This document shows positions 36,141 to 45,251 of a stretch of DNA of 64,000 nucleotides, piece after piece; within the stretch, counting starts at the first letter, position 1; the number at the start of each line of letters is the position of its first letter. Made by a program: the position numbers and the translations under genes. This stretch comes from Desulfurivibrionaceae bacterium. GTDB lineage: Bacteria; Desulfobacterota; Desulfobulbia; Desulfobulbales; VMSU01. The stretch is taken from the NCBI GenBank assembly GCA_030145275.1, contig JAQYVV010000001.1:248001-312000 (forward strand), read 5' to 3'. The notes below the pieces were generated by a model. It did no database searches and had not been told where the DNA came from. It saw nothing but the letters and a program-made list of their open reading frames with translations.

Positions 36141-36832
36141 AAATTGCTGTAATTCCCGCTCGGGGCGGCAGCAAACGCATCCAGCGCAAAAACATTAAAA
36201 TGTTTGCGGGCAAACCGATAATTGCCTGGTCCATTGAAGCAGCTTTAGGTAGTGGCTTATTTGATCGGATTATTGTTTCTACCGATGATCAAGAAATCGC
36301 CACTGTAGCTGAAAAATACGGTGCAGAAATACCTTTTCTGCGCCCCACAGAGCTAGCTGATGACTTTACTGGAACCAACAGCGTCGTGAAACATGTTATC
36401 AAATGGTTTCATGAAAACAATTTCCCTGTTGAATTTGCGTGCTGTATATACGCAACGGCTCCTTTCATTCAAATAAACTACCTACGTCAAGGCCTTGAAC
36501 TACTGATTGAAAGTGGAAAATCATTTGCCTTTTCAGTCTCAATATTCACATCTTCGGTCCAGCGTGCTCTTTCGATCAATAGTGAGGGCTTCATTGAACC
36601 ACTTTATCCGGAATACATTCAAACCAGAACACAGGACCTCCAGGAAGCATATCATGATGCCGGACAATTTTACTGGGGTCGTTCCGAGGCATTTTTGAAT
36701 GATGTGGTCACTTTTTCACAAGCATCTATACCTATTATCCTTCCCAGTTATTTGGCACAGGATATAGATACCCTTGAGGATTGGCATCGGGCCGAATTAA
36801 TTTATAAGGCGATAAATAAGCAAGATTTTTAG
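36137..36832 (+). CDS. pseF: CMP-pseudaminic acid synthetase, PseF
   Basis: A 231-residue cytidylyltransferase: IPARGGSKRIQRKNIKMFAG (nucleotide-binding signature), IVSTDDQEIA, ATAPFIQINYL, and DAGQFYWGR near the C-terminal third. It activates pseudaminic acid with CTP. A second, different cytidylyltransferase lies at 49387-50073. Confidence 0.94.
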   Translation: MKIAVIPARGGSKRIQRKNIKMFAGKPIIAWSIEAALGSGLFDRIIVSTDDQEIATVAEKYGAEIPFLRPTELADDFTGTNSVVKHVIKWFHENNFPVEFACCIYATAPFIQINYLRQGLELLIESGKSFAFSVSIFTSSVQRALSINSEGFIEPLYPEYIQTRTQDLQEAYHDAGQFYWGRSEAFLNDVVTFSQASIPIILPSYLAQDIDTLEDWHRAELIYKAINKQDF

Positions 36833-36868
36833 TATGAAATAACCAAATCTTGTTTAATGGGGAAAATA

Positions 36869-37519
36869 ATGACTAAGGTTTTTCAGACTCAGCAGGAAAA
36901 GTTTTGGGCAGGAGAATTTGGCGATGAATACTGTGAACGTAATGTCGGTCAGCAAAGGATCGCAAGTAGAATTGCGTTATATTCAAAAATTTTGGCACAA
37001 TGTAATAATGTTAGTTCGGTAATTGAATTTGGCGCAAATATTGGACTTAATTTGATGGCTATCCGATCCTTGCTTCCCGACACTGAACTGGCAGCTATTG
37101 AAATAAACAAAAGCGCTGTTGAGCATATTCAAAATTGGGGGGGGACGTCGGAAATATATAACACTTCAATATTAGATTTCACTACGGAGCGATCTTGGGA
37201 TATTGCTTTAATAAAAGGAGTGTTAATTCACATAAATCCGGAGATGTTACCACAAGTGTACGAGTCACTTTATCGAGCGAGCAGACACTATATTTTACTG
37301 GCAGAATACTATAATCCAACACCAGTTGAAGTTGATTATCGTGGCCATTCAGGCAAATTGTTCAAGCGTGATTTCGCAGGTGAAATAATGGATATATATC
37401 CTGATCTGCGTTTGGTTGACTATGGGTTTGTGTGGCGTAGAGACCCTGTGTTTCCTCAAGACGATTGTACATGGTTTCTACTTGAAAAATCAATTTGTGA
37501 ATGTCGTATTCGTATTTAA
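36869..37519 (+). CDS. Pseudaminic-acid-associated methyltransferase
   Basis: About 216 residues. Motifs are TQQEKFWAGEFGDEYCERN at the N-terminus, VIEFGANIGLNLMAIRSL (SAM motif I), ELAAIEINKSAV, ALIKGVLIHINPEMLPQVY and LAEYYNPTPVEVDYRGHSGK. These match the 'pseudaminic acid biosynthesis-associated methylase' family (TIGR03587 type), frequent in pse loci, which probably O-methylates the nonulosonate or its carrier. The ATG at 36869 with GGGGA upstream is preferred over 36857. Confidence 0.87.
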   Translation: MTKVFQTQQEKFWAGEFGDEYCERNVGQQRIASRIALYSKILAQCNNVSSVIEFGANIGLNLMAIRSLLPDTELAAIEINKSAVEHIQNWGGTSEIYNTSILDFTTERSWDIALIKGVLIHINPEMLPQVYESLYRASRHYILLAEYYNPTPVEVDYRGHSGKLFKRDFAGEIMDIYPDLRLVDYGFVWRRDPVFPQDDCTWFLLEKSICECRIRI

Positions 37520-37617
37520 TGATTCAACCCAGTTTGTAGTGGTCATGTCATTCACTTAGGCCTTGGTTAACTCTCAAAAAATACGATAAGATAACCAACC
37601 TTTTCATAATAAATTTT

Positions 37618-38256
37618 ATGAATAAAAACAACGAATCAAATATTTGCATTTTGGATTATGGCAGTGGCAATACTAAGTCTGTGTTCAACCTACTAAGTAC
37701 TTTGAGTGCCAGTGTTAAAATTTCAAATAGTGAAGAGGATATTATAAATGCAACCCATTTAGTGTTGCCGGGAGTTGGTGCATTTGGTGGGGCAATGGGG
37801 AAAATAAGGAGAAAGATTCCAGTCGACCTGCTCGAAAATGAGGTTTTATTTAAACAAAAACCATTCCTTGGAATATGCGTCGGGATGCAGGTTCTAGCCT
37901 CAAAAGGTTATGAACACGGCGAATGTGAGGGGCTAGGCTGGATCGCAGGCAAAACAACACGTCTGGAAACAGATATAAACCCCTTGCCGCATATAGGTTG
38001 GAATAACTTGGAAATTATAAACCCTAGTCCTATTTTGGATGGTATTGACAACGAATATGATTTCTACTTCCTGCATAGTTATGCGTTCCGGCCTGAAGAA
38101 GAAAATTGCGTTGTTGCCAAAACTGAATATGGGGAGAATTTTGTCTCTGTAATTCAGCAAAAAAACATTTTTGGCACCCAATTTCATCCGGAGAAGAGTC
38201 AAACCACTGGGAAATTACTAATTTACAATTTTTTGAAATTCAATGAAAAAGAATAG
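37618..38256 (+). CDS. hisH: HisH-like glutamine amidotransferase subunit
   Basis: A 212-residue class I glutaminase: CILDYGSGNTKSVFNLL, the nucleophile Cys in FLGICVGMQVLA and the catalytic His-x-Glu in FGTQFHPEKSQ. It is like the imidazole-glycerol-phosphate synthase subunit HisH, but no other histidine genes are nearby. Paralogues in nonulosonate and B-band O-antigen loci (with HisF-like and WbpG/PseA proteins) release ammonia from glutamine for acetamidino-group formation. It overlaps the HisF-like gene by 14 bp. Confidence 0.88.
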   Translation: MNKNNESNICILDYGSGNTKSVFNLLSTLSASVKISNSEEDIINATHLVLPGVGAFGGAMGKIRRKIPVDLLENEVLFKQKPFLGICVGMQVLASKGYEHGECEGLGWIAGKTTRLETDINPLPHIGWNNLEIINPSPILDGIDNEYDFYFLHSYAFRPEEENCVVAKTEYGENFVSVIQQKNIFGTQFHPEKSQTTGKLLIYNFLKFNEKE

Positions 38257-39052
38257 GTTGATTCCAGTTTTATTGCTTAAAGATGGTTGGTTAGTTCAGA
38301 GCAAAGGATTTTCCAGACATCAAAATCTCGGCAATCCGACTATTGCGGTAAAAAGGCTTAGTGAATGGGCAGCAGATGAATTGATTTATTTGGATATTTC
38401 TTCTGGAGAGGCAACTTATGATTTACGGCGGGATGATTTGAAACACCCCAATAGACACAATTTTCTCGATATAATTGAGGATGTTTCAAAGTGCACCTTT
38501 ATGCCAATAACTGTTGGAGGAAATATCCGATCATTAAACGATATTGAGGATCGACTGAAACGGGGAGCTGACAAAATATCAATTAATACAAAACCGCTTA
38601 ATGATAAATCATTTATCACTGAAGCAGCTAAAGAATTCGGAGCACAATGCATCGTTGTATCAATAGATACAAAAGTTATTAATGAAAAGCATATCGTGAT
38701 GAAACACGGTGGCAAGGAGGTAACAGATTTTACTGCCATTGAATGGGCGAAAATTTCCGAAGATATGGGGGCTGGCGAAATATTGCTGAATTCTGTTGAT
38801 CGTGATGGTAAGCGAACTGGTTATGATATTCCATTGCTCACATTGTTATCCGACACCGTCAAAATCCCGGTTATTGCCCTCGGCGGAGTTGGTGAGTGGC
38901 AGGATTTTGAAGATGCGTTATCAGAAACTAATGTTGATGCAGTTGCTGCAGCAAACATATTTCATTATACGGACCAAAGCGTTTATTTAGCTAAAAAGCA
39001 TTTGTTTGATAGAGGTTGCAACGTTAGACGGCCATTTATAACTAATTTTTAA
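38243..39052 (+). CDS. hisF: HisF-like TIM-barrel ammonia-channelling subunit
   Basis: A 269-residue HisF paralogue: RLIPVLLLKDGWLVQSKGF, ITVGGNIRSLNDIEDRLKRG, GADKISINTKPL, EILLNSVDRDGKRTGYDIPL and PVIALGGVGEWQDF. The barrel is intact, but residues around the first loop differ from true HisF (VQSKGF), as in surface-sugar paralogues. With the HisH-like subunit it probably delivers ammonia to one or both PP-loop amidotransferases encoded downstream. Confidence 0.88.
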   Translation: MKKNRLIPVLLLKDGWLVQSKGFSRHQNLGNPTIAVKRLSEWAADELIYLDISSGEATYDLRRDDLKHPNRHNFLDIIEDVSKCTFMPITVGGNIRSLNDIEDRLKRGADKISINTKPLNDKSFITEAAKEFGAQCIVVSIDTKVINEKHIVMKHGGKEVTDFTAIEWAKISEDMGAGEILLNSVDRDGKRTGYDIPLLTLLSDTVKIPVIALGGVGEWQDFEDALSETNVDAVAAANIFHYTDQSVYLAKKHLFDRGCNVRRPFITNF

Positions 39053-39069
39053 AAGGCGCAAAATATCCC

Positions 39070-40269
39070 ATGATCCATAAAATGACTTACTGCAAAAAAT
39101 GTGTTTACCCCCAGATTTCAGTCAATTTATACGTTGATGATGATGGAGTGTGTTCCGCCTGTGAATCAGCTCAACAATTTGAAGAATTATCCCAAGATTT
39201 TTGGGATATAAGAAAAAGAAAATTTGAAAAAATAATTGAAGATACTTTGAGAAACAACACCTCTAATTATGATTGCTTAATTCCAGTTAGTGGTGGCAAA
39301 GATAGCTATTATCAAGCGCATGTAATTGTAAAAGAATATGGCCTGAAACCACTTTTAATGACCTATCATGGTAATAATTATCTGCCTGAGGGTGATTACA
39401 ATCGTGACAGAATGAGGCACGTTTTTGATGCAGATCATATTGTTTACGGCCCAAGTATAGAGGTACTCAAAAAATTAAACCGCATTTGTTTTAAAAAAAT
39501 GGGCGATATGAACTGGCAGAATCACTGCGGTATTTTTACCGCGCCTATTAAACTAGCAACCATGTTCAATATACCATTAATGATTTGGGGAGAAACCGCT
39601 TGGGATATATCTGGCATGTTTGATCCTGACGATTTTGTTGAGTTCAGCGCTCGAGTGAGACATGAGCATGGTTTACGCGGTTTTGAATGGTATGACCTGT
39701 TAGATGATCCTACAGACAATCTATCTGAAAAGGATTTGATTTGGGCAAAATACCCGACGGATGAGGAGATACTCAGGGTTGGGGTCAAGGGGTTGTATAT
39801 AGGTAATTTTTTCAAATGGGCTCCTAATGAAAATACAGAAAAGATGAAAGAACTTTATGGTTGGCAACCAGCGGCTAAACCTTTCGAACGAACCTATCGC
39901 ACCATGTCAAATCTGGATGACCGATATGAAAACGGCGTTCATGATTTGTTAAAGTTTATAAAATTTGGTTATGGTCGCGCCAGTGATCACGCTTCAAAAG
40001 ATATCCGGGCTAATCTAATGTCCAGAGAAGATGGCATAAAGATGGTAAGGAAATATGACCATGTCGTCTCCAGTGATCTATATTATTGGCTTGATTATGT
40101 GGAGATGAGCGAGGATGAGTTTTGGCGAACCGCAGACACCTTCAGAGACTCCAGAGTCTGGTGGATAAAAGACGGTGAATGGTGGAAAGATAATATATGG
40201 GGTGAAGCATCACCGTACGGTAAAGTGTACTTACCAATTGAACAACAAAAAAATTACTTGATTGACTAG
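39070..40269 (+). CDS. N-acetyl-sugar amidotransferase 1 (PseA/WbpG family)
   Basis: A 399-residue PP-loop ATPase. Zinc-type cysteines (YCKKCVYPQIS...VCSACES) are followed by the PP-loop IPVSGGKDSYYQA (about residue 78), then SARVRHEHGLRGFEWYDLLD and the conserved RASDHASKDIRANLMSREDG. The family adds an amino group to an N-acetyl sugar to give an acetamidino group (for example Pse5Ac7Am in flagellin glycosylation). It is 17 bp after the HisF-like gene. Confidence 0.87.
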   Translation: MIHKMTYCKKCVYPQISVNLYVDDDGVCSACESAQQFEELSQDFWDIRKRKFEKIIEDTLRNNTSNYDCLIPVSGGKDSYYQAHVIVKEYGLKPLLMTYHGNNYLPEGDYNRDRMRHVFDADHIVYGPSIEVLKKLNRICFKKMGDMNWQNHCGIFTAPIKLATMFNIPLMIWGETAWDISGMFDPDDFVEFSARVRHEHGLRGFEWYDLLDDPTDNLSEKDLIWAKYPTDEEILRVGVKGLYIGNFFKWAPNENTEKMKELYGWQPAAKPFERTYRTMSNLDDRYENGVHDLLKFIKFGYGRASDHASKDIRANLMSREDGIKMVRKYDHVVSSDLYYWLDYVEMSEDEFWRTADTFRDSRVWWIKDGEWWKDNIWGEASPYGKVYLPIEQQKNYLID

Positions 40270-40271
40270 AA

Positions 40272-41294
40272 ATGACTAAAAAAGAAATATTCTCTGAGAA
40301 TTCAATCAGGCCCACTGACTTAGTGCCTGGGCAATTAGAGGCAATGAGAAAAGATATTGATTGGTTGATTGGCAACAAGGAAAATTTCGTTGATGTCCAT
40401 TGTCCTGCATGCAATGACAGATCATCCACTAAATTGTTTGAAAAATATCACCTGAATTATGTCGAGTGTGAAAAATGCAAAACATTATACATAAGTCCCA
40501 GACCAACACCTGAAATTTTAGAGAAATTTTATAAAAAATCTGAAAATTATTCATATTGGAATAAATACATTTTTCCTGCATCTGAAAATGCGCGAAAAGA
40601 GAACCTTTTTGTCCCCAGAGTAGATAAGGTTATTAAACTTTGTGATAAATATAATGTGGATAAAAAGGCCATACTTGAAATAGGTGCTGGCTTCGGCACT
40701 TTCTGTGAAGTTATGCAATCGACAGGTCGATTTAGTCGTGTTGTTGGAATTGAACCAACTCCTGATTTAGCAAAAACGTGTAGGACTAAAGGCATAGAAA
40801 TAATTGAAAAGCCGATTGAGAAAGTACGATTCTCTGAGAATGAATTATTTGATGTTGTTGTGAATTTCGAAGTAATAGAACACTTGTTTTCACCGAACAA
40901 TTTTATTGTTCAGTGTAAAAGGATGCTACGCAAAAATGGGTTGCTTATAGTGACGTGCCCAAACGGACAAGGTTTTGATATCATAACATTAAAGGAGATG
41001 AGTAAAACAGTTGATCATGAACACTTAAATTACTTTAACCCGGAGTCACTTAAATTGTTAATTGAGAAAACTGGATTTGAAGTTCTGGAAATTTCAACTC
41101 CGGGGAAATTAGACGCTGAATTAGTTAGGAATGAAATATTAGCTGGAAGTTTTGATGTGTCTGGACAACCTTTTCTCAAAAGGGTTTTAGTGGACGGATG
41201 GGATTCTCATGGGGAAAAATTTCAACAATTTATATCCACAAATCTTCTCTCATCAAATATGTGGATTATTGCACAAAATAAACAGGAAATATAA
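40272..41294 (+). CDS. SAM-dependent methyltransferase with N-terminal zinc ribbon
   Basis: A 340-residue protein. An N-terminal CxxC pair (HCPACND...YVECEKCKTLYISPRP) is followed by the class I methyltransferase core (AILEIGAGFGTFCEVMQSTG, VVGIEPTPDLA, VVVNFEVIEHLFSPNNF, VTCPNGQGFDIITL, DHEHLNYFNPESLK). This Methyltransf_23-type layout with a zinc ribbon is common for sugar methyltransferases in O-antigen loci. It shares one base with the next start, so the two are coupled. Confidence 0.82.
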   Translation: MTKKEIFSENSIRPTDLVPGQLEAMRKDIDWLIGNKENFVDVHCPACNDRSSTKLFEKYHLNYVECEKCKTLYISPRPTPEILEKFYKKSENYSYWNKYIFPASENARKENLFVPRVDKVIKLCDKYNVDKKAILEIGAGFGTFCEVMQSTGRFSRVVGIEPTPDLAKTCRTKGIEIIEKPIEKVRFSENELFDVVVNFEVIEHLFSPNNFIVQCKRMLRKNGLLIVTCPNGQGFDIITLKEMSKTVDHEHLNYFNPESLKLLIEKTGFEVLEISTPGKLDAELVRNEILAGSFDVSGQPFLKRVLVDGWDSHGEKFQQFISTNLLSSNMWIIAQNKQEI

Positions 41295-42520
41295 TGAGCA
41301 ATAAAAACATCAACGAACTTTGGGTTAACTGGGAAGAATTAATACGATTAGCATCAGGGAAGCGCATCATTTTTTTTGGCAGGGGGGAGTGGTTAGAAAA
41401 ATCATTGCCCTACTTAGGTCGTAAAGCTGATTATGTAGTCGACAATAATGAATATGAACAAGGACAGATTGAACATGAATTAAATATAAAAAACCCTAAT
41501 GTCCTAAAAGATGAAACTTTTGACGATATACTTGTAATAATTACAACAACTGGCTTCCTGGAAGTCACAGCTCAACTGGTTGAATTTGGTTTGCTCCCAG
41601 GAAGAAATTTTATTATTTCTCCCTCCTTAAAGAATTTTCATTCAATCCAGCGGATTAACCAACAAAACTGCACTTTGTTGTTTACTTGCGCAGATAGGCC
41701 GCAAAACGATCCTTTAAAGGGGGGCGGCTTTTATTCTTACGAATTGCAAAGAAGACAGTTGAAAAAAATATTTAGCGGCGTATGCCACGGATTTATCTCT
41801 GGGAATGATTTAATCTATCTAGTTGATGACTTGATAGGTGTCAGGGTTCTAAATAAAGATCTGACAGAAATCACAAATTTTGATTTACCAGCAAAATCAA
41901 GACCTCATGGGATTGCATTTAGTAAAGAACATAAAAAAATATTTATAAATTTCGCAGGGAGAGACTCAATAGGTGTCTACGATGCGAATACCTACGAAAA
42001 GACCAATGAAGTTTTTATCTCAAATAAATGGGAAGCAACCTCTATCCCACAACACCACTTAAATGATTTATATGCCCACGGAGATAGTTTGTATGTTTCT
42101 ATGTTTTCATTAAGTGGGAATTGGAAACGAGGTGTTTATGATGGGGGGATATTGGAAGTCGATATAGGGACATTGGAAATAAAAGAGCCAGTTGTTACTA
42201 ATTTATGGATGCCGCATAGTCCTGTAATGCTAAACGGGAATCTTTGTTATTGCGACTCAATGCGTGGGAGAGTCCATAACACTACATGGAAGCCAATCAC
42301 CCAATTTAGTGGTTTTGTCCGTGGTATAGCCCACGATGGAGAGTTTTACTATGTCGGTCAGAGTATGCATCGGTATGTTGACAGGCTGGAACATGCAACG
42401 AACAACATATCTTTGGATACCGGAATTTATATTGTGGATGAACACAATAAGACTACTAAGTTCTTTTCAATTCATCAATTGACAGATATCAAAGCAATTG
42501 GCTTGATGTCTGCTTCCTGA
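41294..42520 (+). CDS. DUF4915-like protein: Rossmann-type N-terminus plus beta-propeller
   Basis: A 408-residue protein without a clear function. Residues 1-120 look like a nucleotide-binding or redox-sensing Rossmann fold (GKRIIFFGRGEWLEKSLPYL, ADYVVDNNEYEQG). Residues 125-400 have repeating blades (GFISGNDLIYLVDDLIGVRV, SRPHGIAFSKEHKKIFINFA, MPHSPVMLNGNLCYCDSMRG, GIAHDGEFYYVGQS), resembling DUF4915 propellers. It sits between a methyltransferase and the second amidotransferase, so a role in sugar modification is likely but undefined. Confidence 0.6.
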   Translation: MSNKNINELWVNWEELIRLASGKRIIFFGRGEWLEKSLPYLGRKADYVVDNNEYEQGQIEHELNIKNPNVLKDETFDDILVIITTTGFLEVTAQLVEFGLLPGRNFIISPSLKNFHSIQRINQQNCTLLFTCADRPQNDPLKGGGFYSYELQRRQLKKIFSGVCHGFISGNDLIYLVDDLIGVRVLNKDLTEITNFDLPAKSRPHGIAFSKEHKKIFINFAGRDSIGVYDANTYEKTNEVFISNKWEATSIPQHHLNDLYAHGDSLYVSMFSLSGNWKRGVYDGGILEVDIGTLEIKEPVVTNLWMPHSPVMLNGNLCYCDSMRGRVHNTTWKPITQFSGFVRGIAHDGEFYYVGQSMHRYVDRLEHATNNISLDTGIYIVDEHNKTTKFFSIHQLTDIKAIGLMSAS

Positions 42521-42555
42521 TTAATCTTGTCTGCAACTAATTTGGGGTAATAAAT

Positions 42556-43656
42556 ATGTTCGAAATGTGCAAAAAATGCCTTATGCCAAATACTCGTCCG
42601 GAAACCCCCTTTGAAGGAGGGGGTTGTCAAGCTTGCAAAAATTTTGACACGAGAAAGCATGTGAACTGGGAAGAAAGATTAGATGAATTTAAAAGTATAT
42701 GCAACCGGCACAAGCAAAATGACGGGAACTGGGACTGCTTCCTGCCCGTCAGTGGAGGTAAAGACAGTCATGCTATGGTTTACTGGGTAAAAGAGGTCAT
42801 GGGAATGAATCCTTTATTAATCACTACAGGAGATCCATTTACCACAACGGAAGCAGGTTCAAAAAACTATTTTAACTTAGGTAATACTTTTAATTGCGAC
42901 CAGATTTTGGGTACAGTTAGTCCTGACTTGGCACGTCGGCTTATAAGAGCCGGATTTGAAGAATTCTTAGATCCATTACGTTTTATCGAACAAGTTTTAA
43001 ACACAATCCCTTTTAAAATAGGTTCAAAGCTTGGGATTTCATTAAGTTTTAAAGGTGAATCCCCATATATTTATGGGGCTGTCAAAGAAGACAAGTCAGC
43101 ATTGGAACAAATTCTTTATAGAACAACTCAATATGATGCAGATTACTGGATTAAACGCGGGGCAAAAAAAGAAGAATTAAACACCATTAATCCCCTCTCC
43201 GATGAAGAGTTAAGTAGTTTGAATCCGGAATGCTATTATATGAGCTATTTTGTGCCTTGGAGCAGCGTCTCAAACCGTAGGATAGCTCAAAGATATGGTT
43301 TTGTAGACATTACCCATGAATGGAAAAGAGAAGGATGTGTGGAGGATTTTGAGCAGATTGATTCTATGGCCTACTTGACACATCTTTGGCTAAAATATCC
43401 CAAATTCGGTTTCCAGAGAGCTTCGGATATTGTTTCTCGAAGAATTAGAGAGGGCAATCTCTCTATTGAAGAGGGGAAAAATCTTATTATGAAATACGAC
43501 CACAAATTAGATCAGCTGGCGTTAAAAGATTTTAATGATTTTCTTGGATATTCTACAAAAGAATTCTGGGATGTCGTCGAAGGATTCTGGAACCCAAAAA
43601 TATTCAGAAAAGATGGTATTGCCTGGGAAATGAAGGATTCACGCTTTCCTGTTTGA
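42556..43656 (+). CDS. N-acetyl-sugar amidotransferase 2 (PseA/WbpG family)
   Basis: A 366-residue PP-loop protein paralogous to the gene at 39070-40269: CKKCLMPNTRPETPFEGGGC...CKNFD zinc-type cysteines, PP-loop LPVSGGKDSHAMVYW (about 62-76), KFGFQRASDIVSRRIREGNL and EGKNLIMKYDHKLD. Overall similarity to the first copy is low outside these motifs, so it is not a recent duplicate. It may act on another carbon or another sugar, or form a heteromer. Only one HisH/HisF set is present for both. Confidence 0.85.
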   Translation: MFEMCKKCLMPNTRPETPFEGGGCQACKNFDTRKHVNWEERLDEFKSICNRHKQNDGNWDCFLPVSGGKDSHAMVYWVKEVMGMNPLLITTGDPFTTTEAGSKNYFNLGNTFNCDQILGTVSPDLARRLIRAGFEEFLDPLRFIEQVLNTIPFKIGSKLGISLSFKGESPYIYGAVKEDKSALEQILYRTTQYDADYWIKRGAKKEELNTINPLSDEELSSLNPECYYMSYFVPWSSVSNRRIAQRYGFVDITHEWKREGCVEDFEQIDSMAYLTHLWLKYPKFGFQRASDIVSRRIREGNLSIEEGKNLIMKYDHKLDQLALKDFNDFLGYSTKEFWDVVEGFWNPKIFRKDGIAWEMKDSRFPV

Positions 43657-43705
43657 TGAATTTTTACATTTAGTCAATTAATCATCGACATCTTTTGGGT
43701 AAATT

Positions 43706-45250
43706 ATGAAATCGTACCATTCGAGACAGAAGAAAATTGTTTTCAGAGTCGATTCGTCTCAAAACATTGGCAGTGGCCATGTTATGAGGTGTTTGACGCT
43801 TGCTGATGCATTAAAAGAATTTAATTCAGAGGTCATATTCATTTGTCGTGATCTTACCGGGAATATAATTGATTTTATCGAAGCAAGTGGGTACAAAGTC
43901 TCACGATTGCAGACAAACTCCTCATCAAGAACGAAGCAAGACTTGAAGCAACATTCATCTTGGCTCGGTAGCGATTGGGAGCAGGATGCTCAAGAAACAA
44001 TAAATATACTAAAAAATCTTAACGTCAAACCAAAATTTCTTATTGTCGATCATTATGCTATTGACCACAACTGGGAAGTATTAACACGTTCTGTTGTTGA
44101 AAAAATAATGGTAATTGATGACCTTGCGGATCGGCGTCATGATTGTGATCTTCTTCTCGATCAGAACTTTTATGTAAATCCTGAACAAAGATATAAAGGA
44201 CTAGTTCCTGATAATTGCATTAAATTGCTTGGACCCAGTTACGCCCTATTGCGTCCCGAATTTAGAGATAAATATCCCTATAAAGAAAAGAAACGAAGCA
44301 ATAATAAAAATATATTTGTCTTTTTTGGCGGAATTGATCCCAATAATGAAACGGCAAAAACCCTCAAAGCTATATTTTCACTAAAAAGACACAAACTCAC
44401 AGCCGATATTGTAGTAGGTGAAAAAAACCAACACAAGTCACTGATTAAAAAGCTTTGCAAAGATCATTCTAATATTACTCTTCATTCCCATATAGACAAC
44501 ATGGCTGAGTTGATGTCTCATTGTCATGTAGCTGTGGGAGCAGGTGGTACCACAACGTGGGAAAGATTCTGTTTAGGCATACCTTCTATAGTTATCAGCA
44601 TTGCAGCCAATCAGAAGGAAAATGCCAAGTATTGTTGTCGATGTGGTTGTCATATGTACCTGGGAGATTCTAATGAGGTTTCTAGTTTCGACATTAGTGC
44701 TGCTATAAATACCGCTTTTCAATCACCGACTCTATTACAACATATTTCCGAACAAGCTAAAAAAATGGTTGATGGCAAAGGAATTTTTCGGGTAATTCCA
44801 TTTTTGCTTCCTCCCAGTATTTCCCTAAGGCCCGCTGTCTTAAGTGACTGTCAAGACATATACAACTGGAGAAATGCTAAGGAGACACGTCTTCGAACAT
44901 TTGACAAAGAAACAATCCCACTTGATGTTCATCAACGTTGGTTTGAACAATGCCTAGTAGATGAGAATCGTATTCTGTTAATCGGGGAATGCGATGATAA
45001 ACCGTTAGGGGTTTTGCGATTCGACTTGGAAAATCAGGAAGCCCTAGTGTCTGTTTATCTAGTGCCAGGCCAAAAAACAGCGGGGACAGGGTTTCAATTG
45101 ATTCATTCTGGTAGTAATTGGTTACGAAAAAACTGTCCAAATATAAAAATAATCGAAGCTAAGATACTTAATACAAATATTGCATCTAAAAAAGCTTTTC
45201 AAAAAGCTGGATATTCACTTTGCAATTTGACTTTTTCTAAAGAGTTGTAA
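43706..45250 (+). CDS. pseG: PseG-PseH fusion: UDP-sugar hydrolase plus N-acetyltransferase
   Basis: A 514-residue bifunctional protein. Residues 8-365 are PseG, a GT-B-fold UDP-sugar hydrolase (GSGHVMRCLTLADALKEF, DHYAIDHNWE, FFGGIDPNNETAKTL, VGAGGTTTWERFCLGIPSIV). From about residue 370 a GNAT domain follows (SLRPAVLSDCQDIYNWRNAK, QRWFEQCL, EAKILNTNIASKKAFQKAGY), matching PseH, which acetylates the 4-amino group before PseG acts. No separate pseH is seen in the locus, so the fusion supplies both steps. pseI starts 1 bp after its stop. Confidence 0.93.
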   Translation: MKSYHSRQKKIVFRVDSSQNIGSGHVMRCLTLADALKEFNSEVIFICRDLTGNIIDFIEASGYKVSRLQTNSSSRTKQDLKQHSSWLGSDWEQDAQETINILKNLNVKPKFLIVDHYAIDHNWEVLTRSVVEKIMVIDDLADRRHDCDLLLDQNFYVNPEQRYKGLVPDNCIKLLGPSYALLRPEFRDKYPYKEKKRSNNKNIFVFFGGIDPNNETAKTLKAIFSLKRHKLTADIVVGEKNQHKSLIKKLCKDHSNITLHSHIDNMAELMSHCHVAVGAGGTTTWERFCLGIPSIVISIAANQKENAKYCCRCGCHMYLGDSNEVSSFDISAAINTAFQSPTLLQHISEQAKKMVDGKGIFRVIPFLLPPSISLRPAVLSDCQDIYNWRNAKETRLRTFDKETIPLDVHQRWFEQCLVDENRILLIGECDDKPLGVLRFDLENQEALVSVYLVPGQKTAGTGFQLIHSGSNWLRKNCPNIKIIEAKILNTNIASKKAFQKAGYSLCNLTFSKEL

Positions 45251-45251
45251 A

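Noticed and set aside
37618..39052. Genuine histidine biosynthesis genes
   Set aside because: No other his genes are nearby, the HisF loop residues are unusual, and the pair sits between pse genes and a WbpG-type amidotransferase, which points to the surface-sugar paralogues.
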